In this document: in pieces, positions 12,766 through 23,886 of the stretch
How the letters are laid out: every line of letters begins with the position of its first letter
How positions within the stretch are numbered: the stretch's first letter is position 1
From: Mytilisepta virgata
Lineage: Eukaryota > Mollusca > Bivalvia > Mytilida > Mytilidae
Direction: 5' to 3'
Assembly: GCA_028015205.1 (NCBI GenBank)
Contig: CM051514.1
Location: forward strand, 40,936,150 to 41,000,149
Length of the DNA stretch: 64,000 nt
Position numbers and translations under genes: made by a program
Notes under the pieces: model-generated
What the model was told of the DNA's origin: nothing
The model's database searches: none
Seen by the model: only the letters and a program-made list of their open reading frames with translations

Positions 12766-12848
12766 GACAAAATAAAGCTACATGTGATTGAGTCATGTGA
12801 CTTAATGGTTGATGCAACTCAACAGTATCAGGAAAACGGGAAAGAGAA
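12766..12848 (+). CDS. Candidate internal coding exon, unrecognised gene
   Basis: A pyrimidine-rich stretch and AG (12742-12757 or the second AG at 12764-12765) precede an open frame reading DKIKLHVIESCDLMVDATQQ and onward, ending at TAG 12865-12867 if not spliced. The composition (acidic and amphipathic, few Ser/Leu runs) looks like protein rather than AT-rich noise. A GT after GAGAA (12849) could be the donor. It begins 43 bp after the transposon end at 12722. I do not recognise the protein. The exon borders are inferred. Confidence 0.35.
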
Positions 12849-13252
12849 GTTGGCTATTTTATAGTTAGAGAAGAACTACATGAAGCAAACTCCAGAGACC
12901 AGGGACTCTACGCTTCCAAAGAGGGGGGTTCAGGCCAACCCTTGACAAATCCAAGGTCACAGTGAAAGGTTTGTATATATACACATTAACGAAGTCTTCA
13001 CAAATGATTTTTTTCATGAATCTGGTATTAATAAAATTATGTTTGAATTGAACCAACCATTAAACAGTAGTGAGAATAGCTCACACATGTAACAATACAG
13101 CCAAATTTTAATTGTTTAAATTTTAATGAGCAAATCCTTCTTGTTGGTCTTTATAAGGAATTTCATCTGGCATCAACATATTATTTTTCATAGAATGAAT
13201 ATCTCAATCATATTTATGCCATTGTATTTAGATTAGAAATCCTTTTTTTCAG

Positions 13253-13365
13253 ACTATGCAAGAGGCTGGAGTAAACTGAATAAAAAAAGAATACCAGACG
13301 AAGATCAACTGAATAAAGGTGTCCCAGAAGCAGTCGGATATGCCAGGAAGAAAGTGAACAAATAA
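13253..13365 (+). CDS. Candidate terminal coding exon, unrecognised gene
   Basis: A strong acceptor (ccttttttt-cag, ending at 13252) is followed by a 36-codon frame that ends in TAA at 13363-13365. It reads YARGWSKLNKKRIP, then an acidic turn, then GVPEAVGYARKK and VNK. Such a basic, tryptophan-containing tail is unlike the surrounding AT-rich frames. AATAAA overlaps the stop. It could join 12766-12848, but the phase fits only with a downstream AG (gcaag, ~13262) or with an unseen exon between them. Function unknown. Confidence 0.4.
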
Positions 13366-13869
13366 ACGTTAAATATAAAAACAGATAATTTCATTATGGA
13401 CATGTGATAGATTTTGTAAATGGAAAAAATTAAGAAGAAATAATACTGATTTATTGTGTGGCTTTATTTCTACTGCCTAAGTAATATCTACAGTGAAAAC
13501 ATGTTGATTCCAGGAAAGGCTGTAATTTTCAATGGGAGGGGATATTTGCAAAAAATCTCACCAGTCTAAAAAAAGTATGGTCGAAATTTTCAGGCAAAGA
13601 ACCCTTTAAATGTGAAAATGCCAACTGGACTTCTTTAACAGGAGACAGCAATAGGGCCAGAGGTAAATTCTATGCAATAACTTTCATAAAATTTGACTAT
13701 TTCTCCTCAGTTGGACGGCTAACTGGTTCCATGAACAAAAATTTTGCTCAAGTTAAAAAAAAATCAAACTAAATAGATAAATGAACAAAAATGTTGAAAA
13801 GGATGGCAGGTGAGCGATACAGGCTCACCACTTGAGTCTCTAGTTCTCAGTATTTTTTCAAAAATTATT

Positions 13870-14990
13870 TCAAAGAAAAAAGAAATACAACTTGCAAGAA
13901 AACTTATTAGCACATGAATGTGTAGTCCAGTCAAACTAGCAAAAATGGACCCTTAATTGCATCACAAGAAATTAATTTTTTTTGGAGTCAGGAAATGTAA
14001 AAGGATTATTAACCAAGAAAAAATCACCATGAAATGAATGCAAGCAGATAAAATTACAGCTGAAATAAATTTCCTATGGGAATTTTTATTGAATAAGGGG
14101 GATAACTCTGTAAAAACTAATTGAAATTTGGTCAAAATCTCAACAAAATAATAACTGATTTTCCTGTATAAAATACTTTGCCAAAAAACATGTTTAGCAT
14201 TAAAAAAGGTTAAAACCAATTATTCTAACAGAGTTTTGATATTTCAATTCAAGTTTTGAATTAGATTTTTCTCCCTCAATTCCTAAAAATATAGGATATC
14301 AAGTTTATGAATTGTTAAATCTTTATGAAAATATATGTAGCACTTGCACTTTTTGTGGATTTAAAAATTCTTTTAACCAAGTTTAAATTATTGATGTATA
14401 ATAAAAAGGGAGAACCATTAACAATTATTTTAATTATTTTTTTCAAAATCGAAATATGGTTCAAAGTAAGCATTTTCTGTGATTTTAAACAGTCATTAAA
14501 ATCAAACTACAAATAAAATTATGAATATTCTTGTATCATAAATAGAAGAACATATAACAAGTTAAATTAAGCCAGTTTAGTCTATGAAAGTATCTTTCTT
14601 AACAAGCAGAAGAAGAAATTTGTTGAAAAAAAAACGTTTTAGCAAGAGTTACCTCCCCTGTTCTATTGGAAATCCAACAGTATATTTGAAAGTAGTTTTT
14701 GAAGTTTCCCATGGTCAGATTTTCATGGAATTTTATCTGTGGACATTTAAGATATAATTAAGCCATTTAGATTCCAAATACCTTTTGTTGCAATTAGTTT
14801 GGGGTCAGATTTTATTTTGACTGGACTAATATGGTTATGTTGTAACACATGTTAAAATGAATAAGGGGAAAACAGTATCTTTGGTTGCTAAGTGGATCAT
14901 CCTTCTGTCCATCCATGCGGAAAAAAATATATTTTAATAATATTTTCTGATATTATACTGAGGTGATTGTTATAAGCTTTCTTTCGGGGA
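13870..14990. other. AT-rich gap, no gene seen
   Basis: Open frames of 63-85 codons are AT-rich and hydrophobic with no motif. The stretch just before (around 13800-13855) has wording seen in mussel repeats ('gatacaggctcaccacttga'). Confidence 0.45.
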
Positions 14991-14997
14991 AAAATGC

Positions 14998-15250
14998 CTT
15001 GGTGGTCTCGTGTTAGCATGCTCGCCTTGAATGCAGAAGTTGACACATGTTCGATGCCTGGCCGGTTCCTACCAAAGACATTAAAATTGGTATTTGCTGC
15101 TTCTCCGCCTAGCACATGGCATCTAGGAACAAGAGCAAAGGACTTGTTGGCTCGAAGTCCATATAATATGTCCAGGTGGGGTGAATATGACTTCCTGCAC
15201 GTTAAAAATCTAGTTCAGCATGTCGGTCTAGCACAAGCAGGATTCATATG
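14998..15250 (+). mobile_element. tRNA-like SINE, second family
   Basis: It starts with a tRNA-like segment: an A-box-like 'tggtctcgtgttagcatgct' and a B-box-like 'tgttcgatgcctgg' about 40 bp later, spaced as in a Pol III internal promoter. A GC-richer body follows ('cttctccgcctagcacatgg', 'aggtggggtgaatatgactt') to about 15250. No target duplication was found, so the right end is approximate. The body differs from the SINE at 3440, 55716 and 60638. Confidence 0.6.
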
Positions 15251-15259
15251 AATATCATA

Positions 15260-16310
15260 TCAACATGGTCTCGTCCTAATATGCACTTCATGGTTTCCAC
15301 TAGATGTTAAACAATAATTCATCCATTTATGAAAAAACTTCATGGCTGTAAAATATTATAACCCAACTAAACTGTGAAAAAATTATGTACTAACAATAAG
15401 TAGTTTTTGAGTAATAAAATTTTTCAAATTTTATAACCAATCTGGCCAGTGTCATCAGCCAAAATATTGAGAAAATGGGTGAGGGGTACAAAGAAATGAT
15501 TTTACCAAAAATATGTACGTCCCGTATCAATGTTTTCTTTTTAAAATTGTTTAATATGCATTTTTTCAATCATTAATAACAAAGAAGTTGAAATCATATG
15601 CTCTTTGTTCTAAAAAAAATGAGAAAAATCTCAAATTTACTAAATTTACTGCATGGTCATAAATATTTTGACACAAAAAAATTTTTATAAAACTTTCTTA
15701 TATTAACACAGAGACATCGGAGTCTGTTGATTTTGTTTTTAGCTGTTAGTTTTGCGTTGGAGTCCGTTGATTTAATCTTAAGCTGTTCGTTTAACATGGT
15801 CGTAGTCCTTTAACATGTACTGCGCATTATTTTTCCATTTTTAATGTTTTCATGCTGATATTTTCATTTTTTATTTTTTTGGAATTTCGGGGCGGCACAT
15901 TGATAGTAAAACAGAAAATGAAAAATTATAAACAGCAAAATAAGTAAAAAGAAAATATCAGAAAACAAATATGAAAAGACAAATATCGCCCCTCAGGTCC
16001 TATTTTATAGGACTAAACATGGTCGATGATTTTGCTTCAGAAAACTTGCATTTGTAGGTAATTAGACTTCTGTCCCACCTTTCGAAATTTCAAAATTATC
16101 GTAGTCACGTGACATAACAAGACTTATAACAGCAATCTGTAATCTGTAGACGAAGTTCTGCCATTCAAGACTCACCTCCACTTCACATAGACAATGATAG
16201 AGGAACAGCAAATATTAAAACACAATGATGCAATAAAAGTAGTCCATTACCAACATATTTATTACACAAGGACTTCCATCACCATAAATAATTCAAATGC
16301 AAAATTTATT
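15260..16310. other. No gene recognised; one short direct repeat
   Basis: AT-rich. A ~45-bp direct repeat (around 15718 and 15760, 'ggagtc(t/c)gttgattt' plus 'agctgtt.gttt') is the only structure I see. Confidence 0.45.
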
Positions 16311-16318
16311 TGGGTTCA

Positions 16319-17024
16319 TATGGCAAAATGCTGGGTACATTATTCATGGCATTTGCATCACGTGACTTCAGCCCTTTTAAGCAAATTACCTCCCTTAGTT
16401 GTAGATCGAAAATGATAAAATTGTTTGAATTACGGATAATCGAGTCTTTTTCCGTCTCGGCTCTTAAACTAATGTCTATGAAAACTTCCTTTGGCGGATA
16501 TTTACAAATTGTTTGTTTAATTCTGAGGGGAAAGGCTTCATATTTGAAGGATTACGCTATGGGAGACTTGAAATTATCATGTTTTAAAAACATTTTGGCC
16601 GAAAAGTTATGAAAGCAGGTGAGATAAAACTTATTTCCTCATTAAATTCATCCTCCAAAGTTGTTCTCTATATGCGGACAATTTATGTATTATCTCGCCT
16701 TGTATCTGTATCTGTAGTTTGAATTTGCATTTTTAACTAATTTTTGTTAATTCATATAGCAGTTATACTACGGTTACGCTTCAGTTTTTTAAACTGAATT
16801 GGCCGAAAGTTTTCAAAGCTGACAATGTTTATTTGCACACGTAAGGAAAGCTGATATTGTGTAGAATGTACCTATATGCGGACAAATTGATTATGAGTTA
16901 TAAGAATTTGAATATTTGCATTTTTATTTTTTGGGGCGAGTTTAATGCTTTGTAATGAATGTCGTCAGAGAAATCCAAAATGGCCGCTATGCAAATTACC
17001 AAAGTACCCGCAATTTTGCCATAT
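16319..17024 (+). mobile_element. ~0.7-kb MITE, copy 1
   Basis: This 706-bp unit is a reverse-complement match, over its whole length, of 22897-23604. Its ends are inverted repeats (TATGGCAAAAT...GGGTAC and its complement) with two small mismatches. It has no transposase; the 73- and 100-codon frames inside are not conserved in copy 2. Flanks (TTCA left, GTGG right) show no target duplication, so this copy is older or was rearranged. Confidence 0.85.
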
Positions 17025-17404
17025 GTGGTATGACGGAACCAAATAAGATTTAGAGCTTCATTGGCTTATTGAAATAACAGCCCAACATGTATACCCAAAG
17101 ACACAAAAATGAAATAATTATTTGCAGGTTATATTTAGCCTTCTACTGTCCACTCTATCTAGATCAGCCAATAAAGCATGCAGTTTAAATATTAACTGTC
17201 TACACAGAGTCTCCACAAAGTTATTAACTCTATCCACAACACATTATAACTTAATGTTTAAAGATTTTTTTCTTCTTTAAAATCCTTTGATAAACAATCA
17301 ACAATGCGTTTTTTATTGACCCAGTTCCATTCAGTCAATTATTATATAAAGGCCAAGTAATCACACCGGACTGTAAACGTTTACACGAAGTTTTAAAAAA
17401 AAAA

Positions 17405-17715
17405 GATCAAAACACCTAACGTTGGCCCAACGTATGCACTATGTTGGAATATACCATATTCTTTTAAAGTTGGCCAACACTGAGTGACCAAGTATACCAT
17501 CCAAACGTATGGCCAACGTTGGGCCAAAGTTAGCATACCATCCCCAACGAATGACCAACCTAAGCATACCAACGCCAACGGATGGCCAACCTAAGCATAT
17601 CAACCACAGCGGATGGAAAACGTTGGGCCAACGTAAGAATACCAACGCTAACGGATGGCCAACGGTACAACCAATTCTCAACTTTGCCCAACGTAAGCAT
17701 GCTGTCTGGGGTATA
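17405..17715. repeat. Short-unit repeat built on GTTGGCCCAAC-like words
   Basis: Units of ~30-45 bp alternate 'aacgttgggccaacgtaag', 'ggatggccaacctaagcata' and 'accaacgc.aac'. Because the core word is almost palindromic, both strands are open for 60-100 codons; these frames are a by-product. A single related word (cggcccaacgttg) recurs at 24351, just before the 11.7-kb element. Confidence 0.75.
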
Positions 17716-17990
17716 CGGAGCAGGAACTGCTTACCCTTCCGGGGCACCTGAGTTCACTTCTGGTTTTTATAGGAGTTCGTGTTGTTCATTTTTTTTAATT
17801 TAGTTTTTTAGTTTTCAGTGTTTATTTGTTGTGCTTGTGGTTGTTCATTTGTCTTTAATGGATTACGTTTTTTGGTTTACTCCTTAGATATATTTGTCCT
17901 CTTTCAATGAATTGTGTTTAGTAAACATTATCTTTATCAACTTATCAATTTTATGTATAACACTTTCTCCAAAGTCCTTTACTTTTTTAA
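17716..17990 (+). repeat. Dispersed repeat, probable retroelement 3' fragment
   Basis: The wording 'cttccggggcacctgagttc', 'ggttttta.aggagttcgtgttg' and 'gtttactccttagatatatt' matches, from memory, a common 3' tail of mussel retroelements. No coding part is attached. The gypsy LTR begins directly after it at 17997. Confidence 0.45.
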
Positions 17991-17996
17991 CAGAAA

Positions 17997-18388
17997 TGTA
18001 GTGGTGGACGTGTAACCCCCCTTCTTTTATTAATTCATATTATTGTTGTTAGCAGCATTCCCAGTTTCCTGTTTCACCGGTTCATTTGGCGCCGGAACCG
18101 GCCGGTTTCCCGGGACTATATTAAGGAATTTCACCGGTTCTCGGGTTAGCCCGGATTTTACACAGCAGACGACGTAGAGGTCATTAAACAGCTCTACTAT
18201 ATACTTTACTAAATTGGGATTTCCGGTAAGAATTTACCGTCCATCACAGCATCATTTCTTTGTAAATGTTCATGTAAACATATCGGCTAAATAAAGCCAT
18301 TCAATCGTACATAGGATTGCTATATTAACTCAATAGATCCTGAAACCACGGGAGTAGGTGTAAATGAGATAAAATACACCCGATTACA
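17997..18388 (+). repeat. 5' LTR of the gypsy element
   Basis: The LTR is bounded by TGTAGTGG at the left and ATTACA at the right (TG...CA). Inside are a TATA-like 'actatattaagg' near 18115 and a polyadenylation signal AATAAA near 18290, in the U3-R order expected. It is followed directly by the primer-binding region. No second LTR is visible, so the boundary rests on the TG/CA ends and the adjacent binding site. Confidence 0.75.
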
Positions 18389-18411
18389 TTGGGGGCTACG
18401 TCCGCGGGATA
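18389..18411 (+). other. Primer-binding site region
   Basis: TTGGGGGCTACGTCCGCGGG directly follows the LTR end. The TTGGGGGCT..GTCCG pattern is the classic layout of a tRNA-complementary primer site in gypsy-type and retroviral elements. Which tRNA primes cannot be fixed by eye. Confidence 0.65.
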
Positions 18412-18644
18412 TTGAGAAATATCCACATAAACGGATATAAAATTAAATTTATTTCAATATTTACAAAATGTCGTCTTGGATTAACAACATAAGTACAGGA
18501 TTTTACGGGCTCAAACAATTTTTTACTCCGAGTTTCACAAGGAATCACAAACCGGAAAAAATTATTTGTAAACAAAACAGTGGACGAAAGGGAACAAACA
18601 TGTAAACAAAGAACACATAATTATGAAAATAACTTACCCTAGAC

Positions 18645-20078
18645 ATGTTAGACTCCAAACAAAATAAAGTTATCCCAGATCTGAAGCACAATATGAACAA
18701 ATGTCATCCACACGGCAATACACAATCCGCCATTGAAACTCCAAGGGATCACACTCGCACACTTAACTTCGCACAATCGTTGGATTTTACAGGCGACCAA
18801 TGCCTTCACACACTAACAGGCAATAACAGAATGCCTAGGCAACAAGTAATTATGCCATATAATGACGACGATGAGTTTTATGATTCGACATCCTTGAATT
18901 TTGAAATGGAAACCAATGACCTTGGGTCAGTTCTTCGTGATCATGACAGTTTTCTCCTGAATTTTTCGTCTCTAACCACAATAGCAAACAATTTTTACGG
19001 AATAGATGATAATCATAGCGAATCTAACACAAACACACCAAAAAAATCCATTAATGTCATGAACAAAGCGCATATTTCTGGGAAACAGTCAGACACAAAA
19101 ACGTCTGCCATTTGCATTGAACCGCGTTCAAACTTCAAAAGACCGGAATACACAACGTCAGGTCACGTGATGACGTCAATGGAAAGGGGCACCTGTTGGG
19201 TAGAAAATAAACAAAACAAGCACACAATAGGTAGAAATGGTGATTTAAAACACCATGAGTCAAAGGATCCTATTTCTAATTATCCAAACAATTGGCAAAA
19301 GCAGTTGCAACATGATCATGAGAATACATGCAATTACATGCATTGTCAAGGAAATGAAAGGAATAAATGTACGAGAGACCCTAGACCAGCTTATAACTGT
19401 GGCCAACAACCAGAAATAAAGTTTCATTGCCTAACCCCACAACCAAGAAAAATAAAAGAGCCTGCTTTATATGATGGGGACACAATAGAATGGACGGATT
19501 ACATCTGTCATTTTGAACAGGTTGCAAGATGGAATCAGTGGTCTGCGTCCGAAAAGGCTGCACAATTAGCAATGAGCCTTCGTGGTGTCGCCCAAAGGAT
19601 ACTAAGCGAATTAACGCCTAACGTTCTTGACAATTATGACGCCTTCAAAAACTCGCTGATGCAGAGATTTTGTCCCCCAGAGCGAGAGGTGTCGTATCAC
19701 TGTGAATTCCGAAACCGTAGAAGAAACCGGGATGAAACCGTAACTGATAACGGGCATGCAATAAAGCGTTTAGGAAGTAGAGCCTTTCCATTAATATCTA
19801 TAGAAATGGGAGAGAGCTTAGTCGTCGAGCAGTTTATCTCAGGCTTAAATGGCGCTGAACTTAAGCGCCACGTCCAGTTTGCTCACCCGTCAACGTTGGA
19901 CCGAGCAATATCGTTAGCCGTTGAATTTGAGGCTTTCGAGGGGACCCAAGTATCTCGACGTAAACCTAGGGAAAGCGAGCTAGCGCCCGTACTAGCTCTG
20001 ACTCGCGATAGAGACACAAAGCCAAATACGGGAACGAACTTGAGTGATTCTAGGCTAATGAAATTGAGGAAACTATAA
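18645..20078 (+). pseudogene. Gag polyprotein, 477 codons
   Basis: Gag forms the retrotransposon particle and packages its RNA. The frame starts with MLDSKQNKVIPDL. It has a long, poorly conserved polar N-terminal part (~270 residues), then a Retrotrans_gag-type domain from about residue 280 (EPALYDGDTIEWTDYICHFE) to about 435, with the usual FxxxLxxRFxP-like segment (FKNSLMQRFCPPEREV). The C-terminal basic tail stops at 20078, and the zinc knuckle lies in a shifted frame just downstream (20183). Gag and pol would normally be continuous, so a break near 20078 is likely. The long N-terminal extension is unusual for the family. Confidence 0.8.
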
Positions 20079-20083
20079 CGGAA

Positions 20084-20317
20084 ATGAAAAACTCGATTCA
20101 AGAGGTGATGAAAAACGTCGCGGCTCGCGACAATCAGCATAACAAAAGCTCCGACGTCGCAAATATGGATCCTAAAAGCACAGAATGCTTTCTCTGCGGG
20201 AAGGAGGGACACATTCGTATAGATACTGTCCCGATCGACGAAATGACAATTTTAATAAACGGCGGTACCATCAACAAAGACCGACGCAATCAAACTCATT
20301 TAAACCTGCTGATTTAA
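20084..20317 (+). pseudogene. Gag zinc-knuckle segment, frameshifted
   Basis: The CCHC zinc knuckle that binds the element's RNA is recognisable at 20183-20220 (CFLCGKEGH), but the fourth ligand is lost in this frame. One base shift after RID restores a Cys-Pro and an Arg/Asn/Gln-rich tail. The frameshift therefore falls inside the knuckle. The segment links gag (ends 20078) and the protease (20325 onward). Confidence 0.7.
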
Positions 20318-20324
20318 ACTCGAA

Positions 20325-20603
20325 ATGACTGTACTTGAGGCCGACAGTACAGTCAAACAATTTTCAGAAAATAAGGAATTGAATGAAAGGCCTGCTAAAA
20401 TACAGTTGCCCACTGTAAGGCAACATTGTTGGTTTGTATATATGTTTATTGATAAAACTTGTATAAAAATGTTAATTGACACGGGTTCCGCTGCGACACT
20501 TTTGTCTACTATAGCCGTTTTAGTTAAGAATGACGTTCCAGTAGCATCGCTACAGCCGTACCAAGAAATCTGTAAGGGTAATCTCGGTAGGTCACACACG
20601 TGA
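20325..20603 (+). pseudogene. Aspartic protease segment
   Basis: Retrotransposon aspartic protease matures gag-pol. The active-site motif is visible as LIDTGSAATLLS with the catalytic Asp codon at 20478-20480, preceded by the expected hydrophobic strand. The frame ends at 20603 before the protease C-terminal part (hydrophobic-G flap) is complete. The RT frame starts 13 bp later, so ~100 residues are deleted or scrambled compared with the family. Confidence 0.75.
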
Positions 20604-20615
20604 CAAACTGTTTTA

Positions 20616-21581
20616 TTGCCGGATCATTTAAAGCCTCTCTTGAAAGACATGTCCGATAAGTTAACGGAGAAACATCGGGAAATAGAATCGGTTTTAAGTC
20701 AGTATTCCGACATCTTCGTCGGACCGGATGGGAAAGTAGGACAAACTGACTTAGTTAAGCATCGCATAAATCTTGAAACAAATCGACCTGTTAAGGTACC
20801 ACCAAGACGGCTACCGATGAACCAACGTGAAGTCGCCGAGGCAGAAATTGACAAAATGCCCCGCGGCGGGTTAAATGATCCTAGTAACTCGCCATATGCC
20901 GCGCCTATTGTCTTAGTGAAGAAGAAAGATAACACGAGATTCTGCGTAGATTATCGCAAGCTTAATCAAATCACAATAAAAGATAGCTATCCTGTGCCTA
21001 GGATTGACGAGTCTTTGGACTCTTTATCAGGTGCAAAATTGTATTGTACTCTTGATCTCAAACAAGGATTCTTTCAAGTCAAAATGAACCCCGATGATAA
21101 TTATAAGTTCCGTGTAATGCCTTTTGGACTCGGTAATAGCCCAAAAACATTCGAGCGTCTCATGGAGCTGACTCTTTCCGGACTGCAGGGGGACCGCTGT
21201 CTAGTTTATCTGGACGACGTCATAGTGTTCGGCAAAACGGTTGATGAGACTGTCGGGAACCTAAAGTTAGTATTTTATAGGTTAAGGGACGTAAACTTAA
21301 AACTTAAACCATCTAAATGTACTTTCTTCCGTGACGAAGTCCGCTACTTAGGACATGTTGTCTCTGCAGACGGCATTAAATGTGACCCAGACAAGGTTAG
21401 CGCTGTAAAGGATTGGCCTATACCGGGGTCAGTCTCCGATGTCCGAAGTTTTCTGGGAATAGCGTCATATTATAGGAAGTTTATCGAGAATTTCTCGACC
21501 ATTGCTTTCCCCCCTGACACAGCTGACTCGGAAAAACAAGAGGTTCATTTGGACCAACGATTGCGAGAAAGCCTTTCTTAG
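20616..21581 (+). pseudogene. Reverse transcriptase domain, 321 codons
   Basis: The Ty3/gypsy RT copies the RNA genome into DNA. Motifs in order: SPYAAPIVLVKKKD and RFCVDYRKLN (fingers), LDLKQGFFQVKM with the first catalytic Asp, FRVMPFGLGNSP, and the YLDD box at 21207-21218, then FLGIASYYRKFI at the connection to RNase H. Residue 198 is the Tyr of YLDD, consistent with an intact core. The frame fails just after this point: the sequence after IENFSTIA is shifted, so RNase H is out of frame. The catalytic core looks intact; the gene as a whole is not. Confidence 0.9.
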
Positions 21582-21629
21582 CCTTAAGGATTTGTTAATG
21601 TCAGCTCCGATCCTTGAGTACCCGACAAG

Positions 21630-21990
21630 TTTGTACTAGATACGGATGATAGCAATTGCGGTGTAGGTAGCGTCCTATCGCAAATCCAAAATGGCGAGGA
21701 AAGAGTCGTTGCCTATGGGAGTAAAACGTTATCTAGAACGCAACGTGGATATTGTACCACATATAGAGAACTTCTCGCAGTGGTAACGTTCGTGAAACAA
21801 TTCCGGTACTATCTGTAGGAACTTCTTGTTACGTACTGACCATTCTTCGCTAAAATGGCTAAAGAATTTCAAAGAACCAGAGGGTATGATCGCGAGATAG
21901 TTATCCTCATTGAACACCTACGACTTTGATATAGAACATAGGCGAGGACATCTTCACGGAAACGCTGACGCGTTGTCAAGAATACCAAGA
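21630..21990 (+). pseudogene. RNase H segment, broken
   Basis: RNase H removes the RNA strand during reverse transcription. From 21630 the frame reads LDTDDSNCGVG, VVAYGSKTLSRTQRGY and TYRELLAVVTFVKQFRYYL, the usual gypsy RNase H landmarks, and then hits TAG at 21817-21819. The domain resumes in another frame (FDIEHRRGHLHGNADALSR, 21925-21981), the standard end of the domain. At least one frameshift lies near 21820-21910. Confidence 0.85.
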
Positions 21991-22258
21991 CGAAAATCCA
22001 GACGAGAAGAATGTCAACAATGCGCACCGGAACTTAGTTGCCCTTGTAACGTCATTGCCGTCACTGATTCGGACCGACCGGAACTAAATATTGATCAATC
22101 TACGGATTCCTCAGCCGACAAGGAGAATGTAGACGAATGTCTAACCGATAAAACCGATTCCAATTGGTTAAGCCAGTGGACTGTTAAGGATTTACGGGAA
22201 GCACAGACCGCCGATAAAGTCTAGGTTTTATTGGGCTGGTTTTACTCGTGATATATCG

Positions 22259-22896
22259 ATGTGGTGCAAGTCCTGTTTGTCGTGTCAGAAACGGAAACCC
22301 GGTCCGGGAATCGGAAAGTCACCTATGAGGCATAATACGGTATATGGTCCAATCGAGTGCATCGCGATAGACATTATGGGTCCTTTACCCACGACTGAGA
22401 ACGATAACAGATTTATTATGGTCGTCGGCGACTACTCGAAATGAACTGAAGCGTACGCACTAGAGAATCACACCGCACAAACCGTCGCCGATAAACTGGT
22501 CACGGAATTTATTTGCCGTTTTGGCACACCTATTCGTTTTCACAGCGACCAAGGACCAGAATTTGAATCAAATTTATTCGCAAATATTTGTACACTCCTC
22601 TCTGTTAAATCCCGCAACACACCTTATCATCCGCAATCGGACGGAATGATTGAACGTTTCAATCGAACGCTCCAACAAATGCTCGCGATGTTTGTACAAG
22701 AGAACAAAGATGACTGGGATGACCACCTTCCCTACTTATACATGGCATATCGCGCTAGCATCCAAGATACCCATTGTACCCCGAACCTTATCGTGTTCGG
22801 TAGAGAGATCAGCCTTCCGATTGATGTGATGACAGGAAATCCGACATACAGACCTGATGTCTGTTGCCCGGTCACCTCTGTTAAATGGGTCCGACA
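22259..22896 (+). pseudogene. Integrase, zinc part and catalytic core, with nonsense codon and MITE insertion
   Basis: The DDE integrase inserts the cDNA. The CxxC of the HHCC zinc domain is at the start (CKSCLSCQKRK). Catalytic residues: Asp in AIDIMGPL (22370-22372), Asp in HSDQGPEF (22547-22549), and Glu in GMIERFNRTLQ (22652-22654). A TGA at 22442-22444 replaces the Trp expected after YSK. The frame is then cut at 22896 by the MITE; after it, the frame resumes at 23605. All three catalytic residues survive, so decay came from the stop, upstream shifts and the insertion. Confidence 0.9.
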
Positions 22897-23604
22897 TATG
22901 GCAAAATTGCGGGTACTTTTGTAATTTGCATAGCGGCCATTTTGGATTTCTCTGACGACATTCTTTACAAAGCATTAAACTTTCCCCAAAAAATAAAAAT
23001 GCAAATATTCAAATTCTTATAACTCATAAGAAATTTGTCCGCATATAGGTACATTCTACACAATATTAGCTTTCCTTTCGTGTGCAAATAAACATTGTCA
23101 GCATTGAAAACTTTCGGCCAATTCAGTTTAAAAAACTGAAGCGTAACCGTAGTATAACTGCTATATGAATTAACAAAAATTTGTTAAAAATGCAAATTCA
23201 AACTACAGATACAGATACAAGGCGAGATCATACATAAATTGTCCGCATATAGAGAACAACTTTGAAGGATGAATTTAATGAGGAAATAAGTTTTATCTCA
23301 CCTGCTTTCATAACTTTTCGGCCAAAATGTTTTTAAAACATGATAATTTCAAGTCTCCCATAGCGTAATCCTTCAAATACGAAGCCTTTCCCCTCAGAAT
23401 TAAACAAACAATTTGTAAATATCCGCCAAAGGAAGTTTTCATAGACACATTAGTTTAAGAGCCGAGACGGAAAAAGACTCGATTATCCGTAATTCAAACA
23501 ATTTTATCATTTTCGATCTACAACTAAGGGAGGTAATTTGCTTAAAGGGGCTGAAGTCATGTGATGCAAATGCCATGAATAATGTACCCAGCATTTTGCC
23601 ATAT
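22897..23604 (-). mobile_element. ~0.7-kb MITE, copy 2, inside the gypsy integrase
   Basis: This 708-bp reverse-complement match to 16319-17024 has ends TATGGCAAAAT and ATTTTGCCATAT. It is flanked by the direct repeat GACA (22893-22896 and 23605-23608). Removing the MITE plus one GACA puts the integrase frame back in register across the junction, which fixes the exact ends and a 4-bp target duplication. It has no coding capacity. A 4-bp duplication does not match the TA of Tc1/mariner; the superfamily is unassigned. Confidence 0.9.
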
Positions 23605-23886
23605 GACAAGCATTGCAATCAGCCTTCAATTTCGCCCATGATACTATCGGGAAAAGTTTCCGCAGACAGAAGCAATACTACGATGCTAAGTTAAGGGTAC
23701 GGAAATTCGAAGTAGGCCAGCGAGTACTAAGATGGTACCCGCCAAAGGCCAATCAGAAACTAGGGTTAGGGTCCTTTTAAGGTGACCAGGAGAATTTCAG
23801 ACATAACATACGAAATCGAGAGATATTCAGACTCAGAACGCAAGATCGTGCACCTTGACCACTTAAAATCGCTTATTGAACCGTAA
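23605..23886 (+). pseudogene. Integrase C-terminal part and end of pol
   Basis: After the MITE the frame reads AHDTIGKSFRRQKQYYDAKL and EVGQRVLRWYPP, the usual linker plus the GPY/F-like chromatin-binding region of gypsy integrases. A one-base shift near 23775-23785 leads to ISDITYEIERYSDSE and IVHLDHLKSLIEP, then a stop at 23884-23886. This is the normal pol C-terminus. Confidence 0.8.

Noticed and set aside
16319..17024. Tc1/mariner-type MITE with TA duplication
   Set aside because: CATATG at both ends makes TA look possible, but in copy 2 the integrase frame is restored only with a 4-bp GACA duplication.
17393..17803. Open frames of 60-100 codons on both strands
   Set aside because: They are caused by the near-palindromic GTTGGCCCAAC-type repeat; both strands are open for the same reason.
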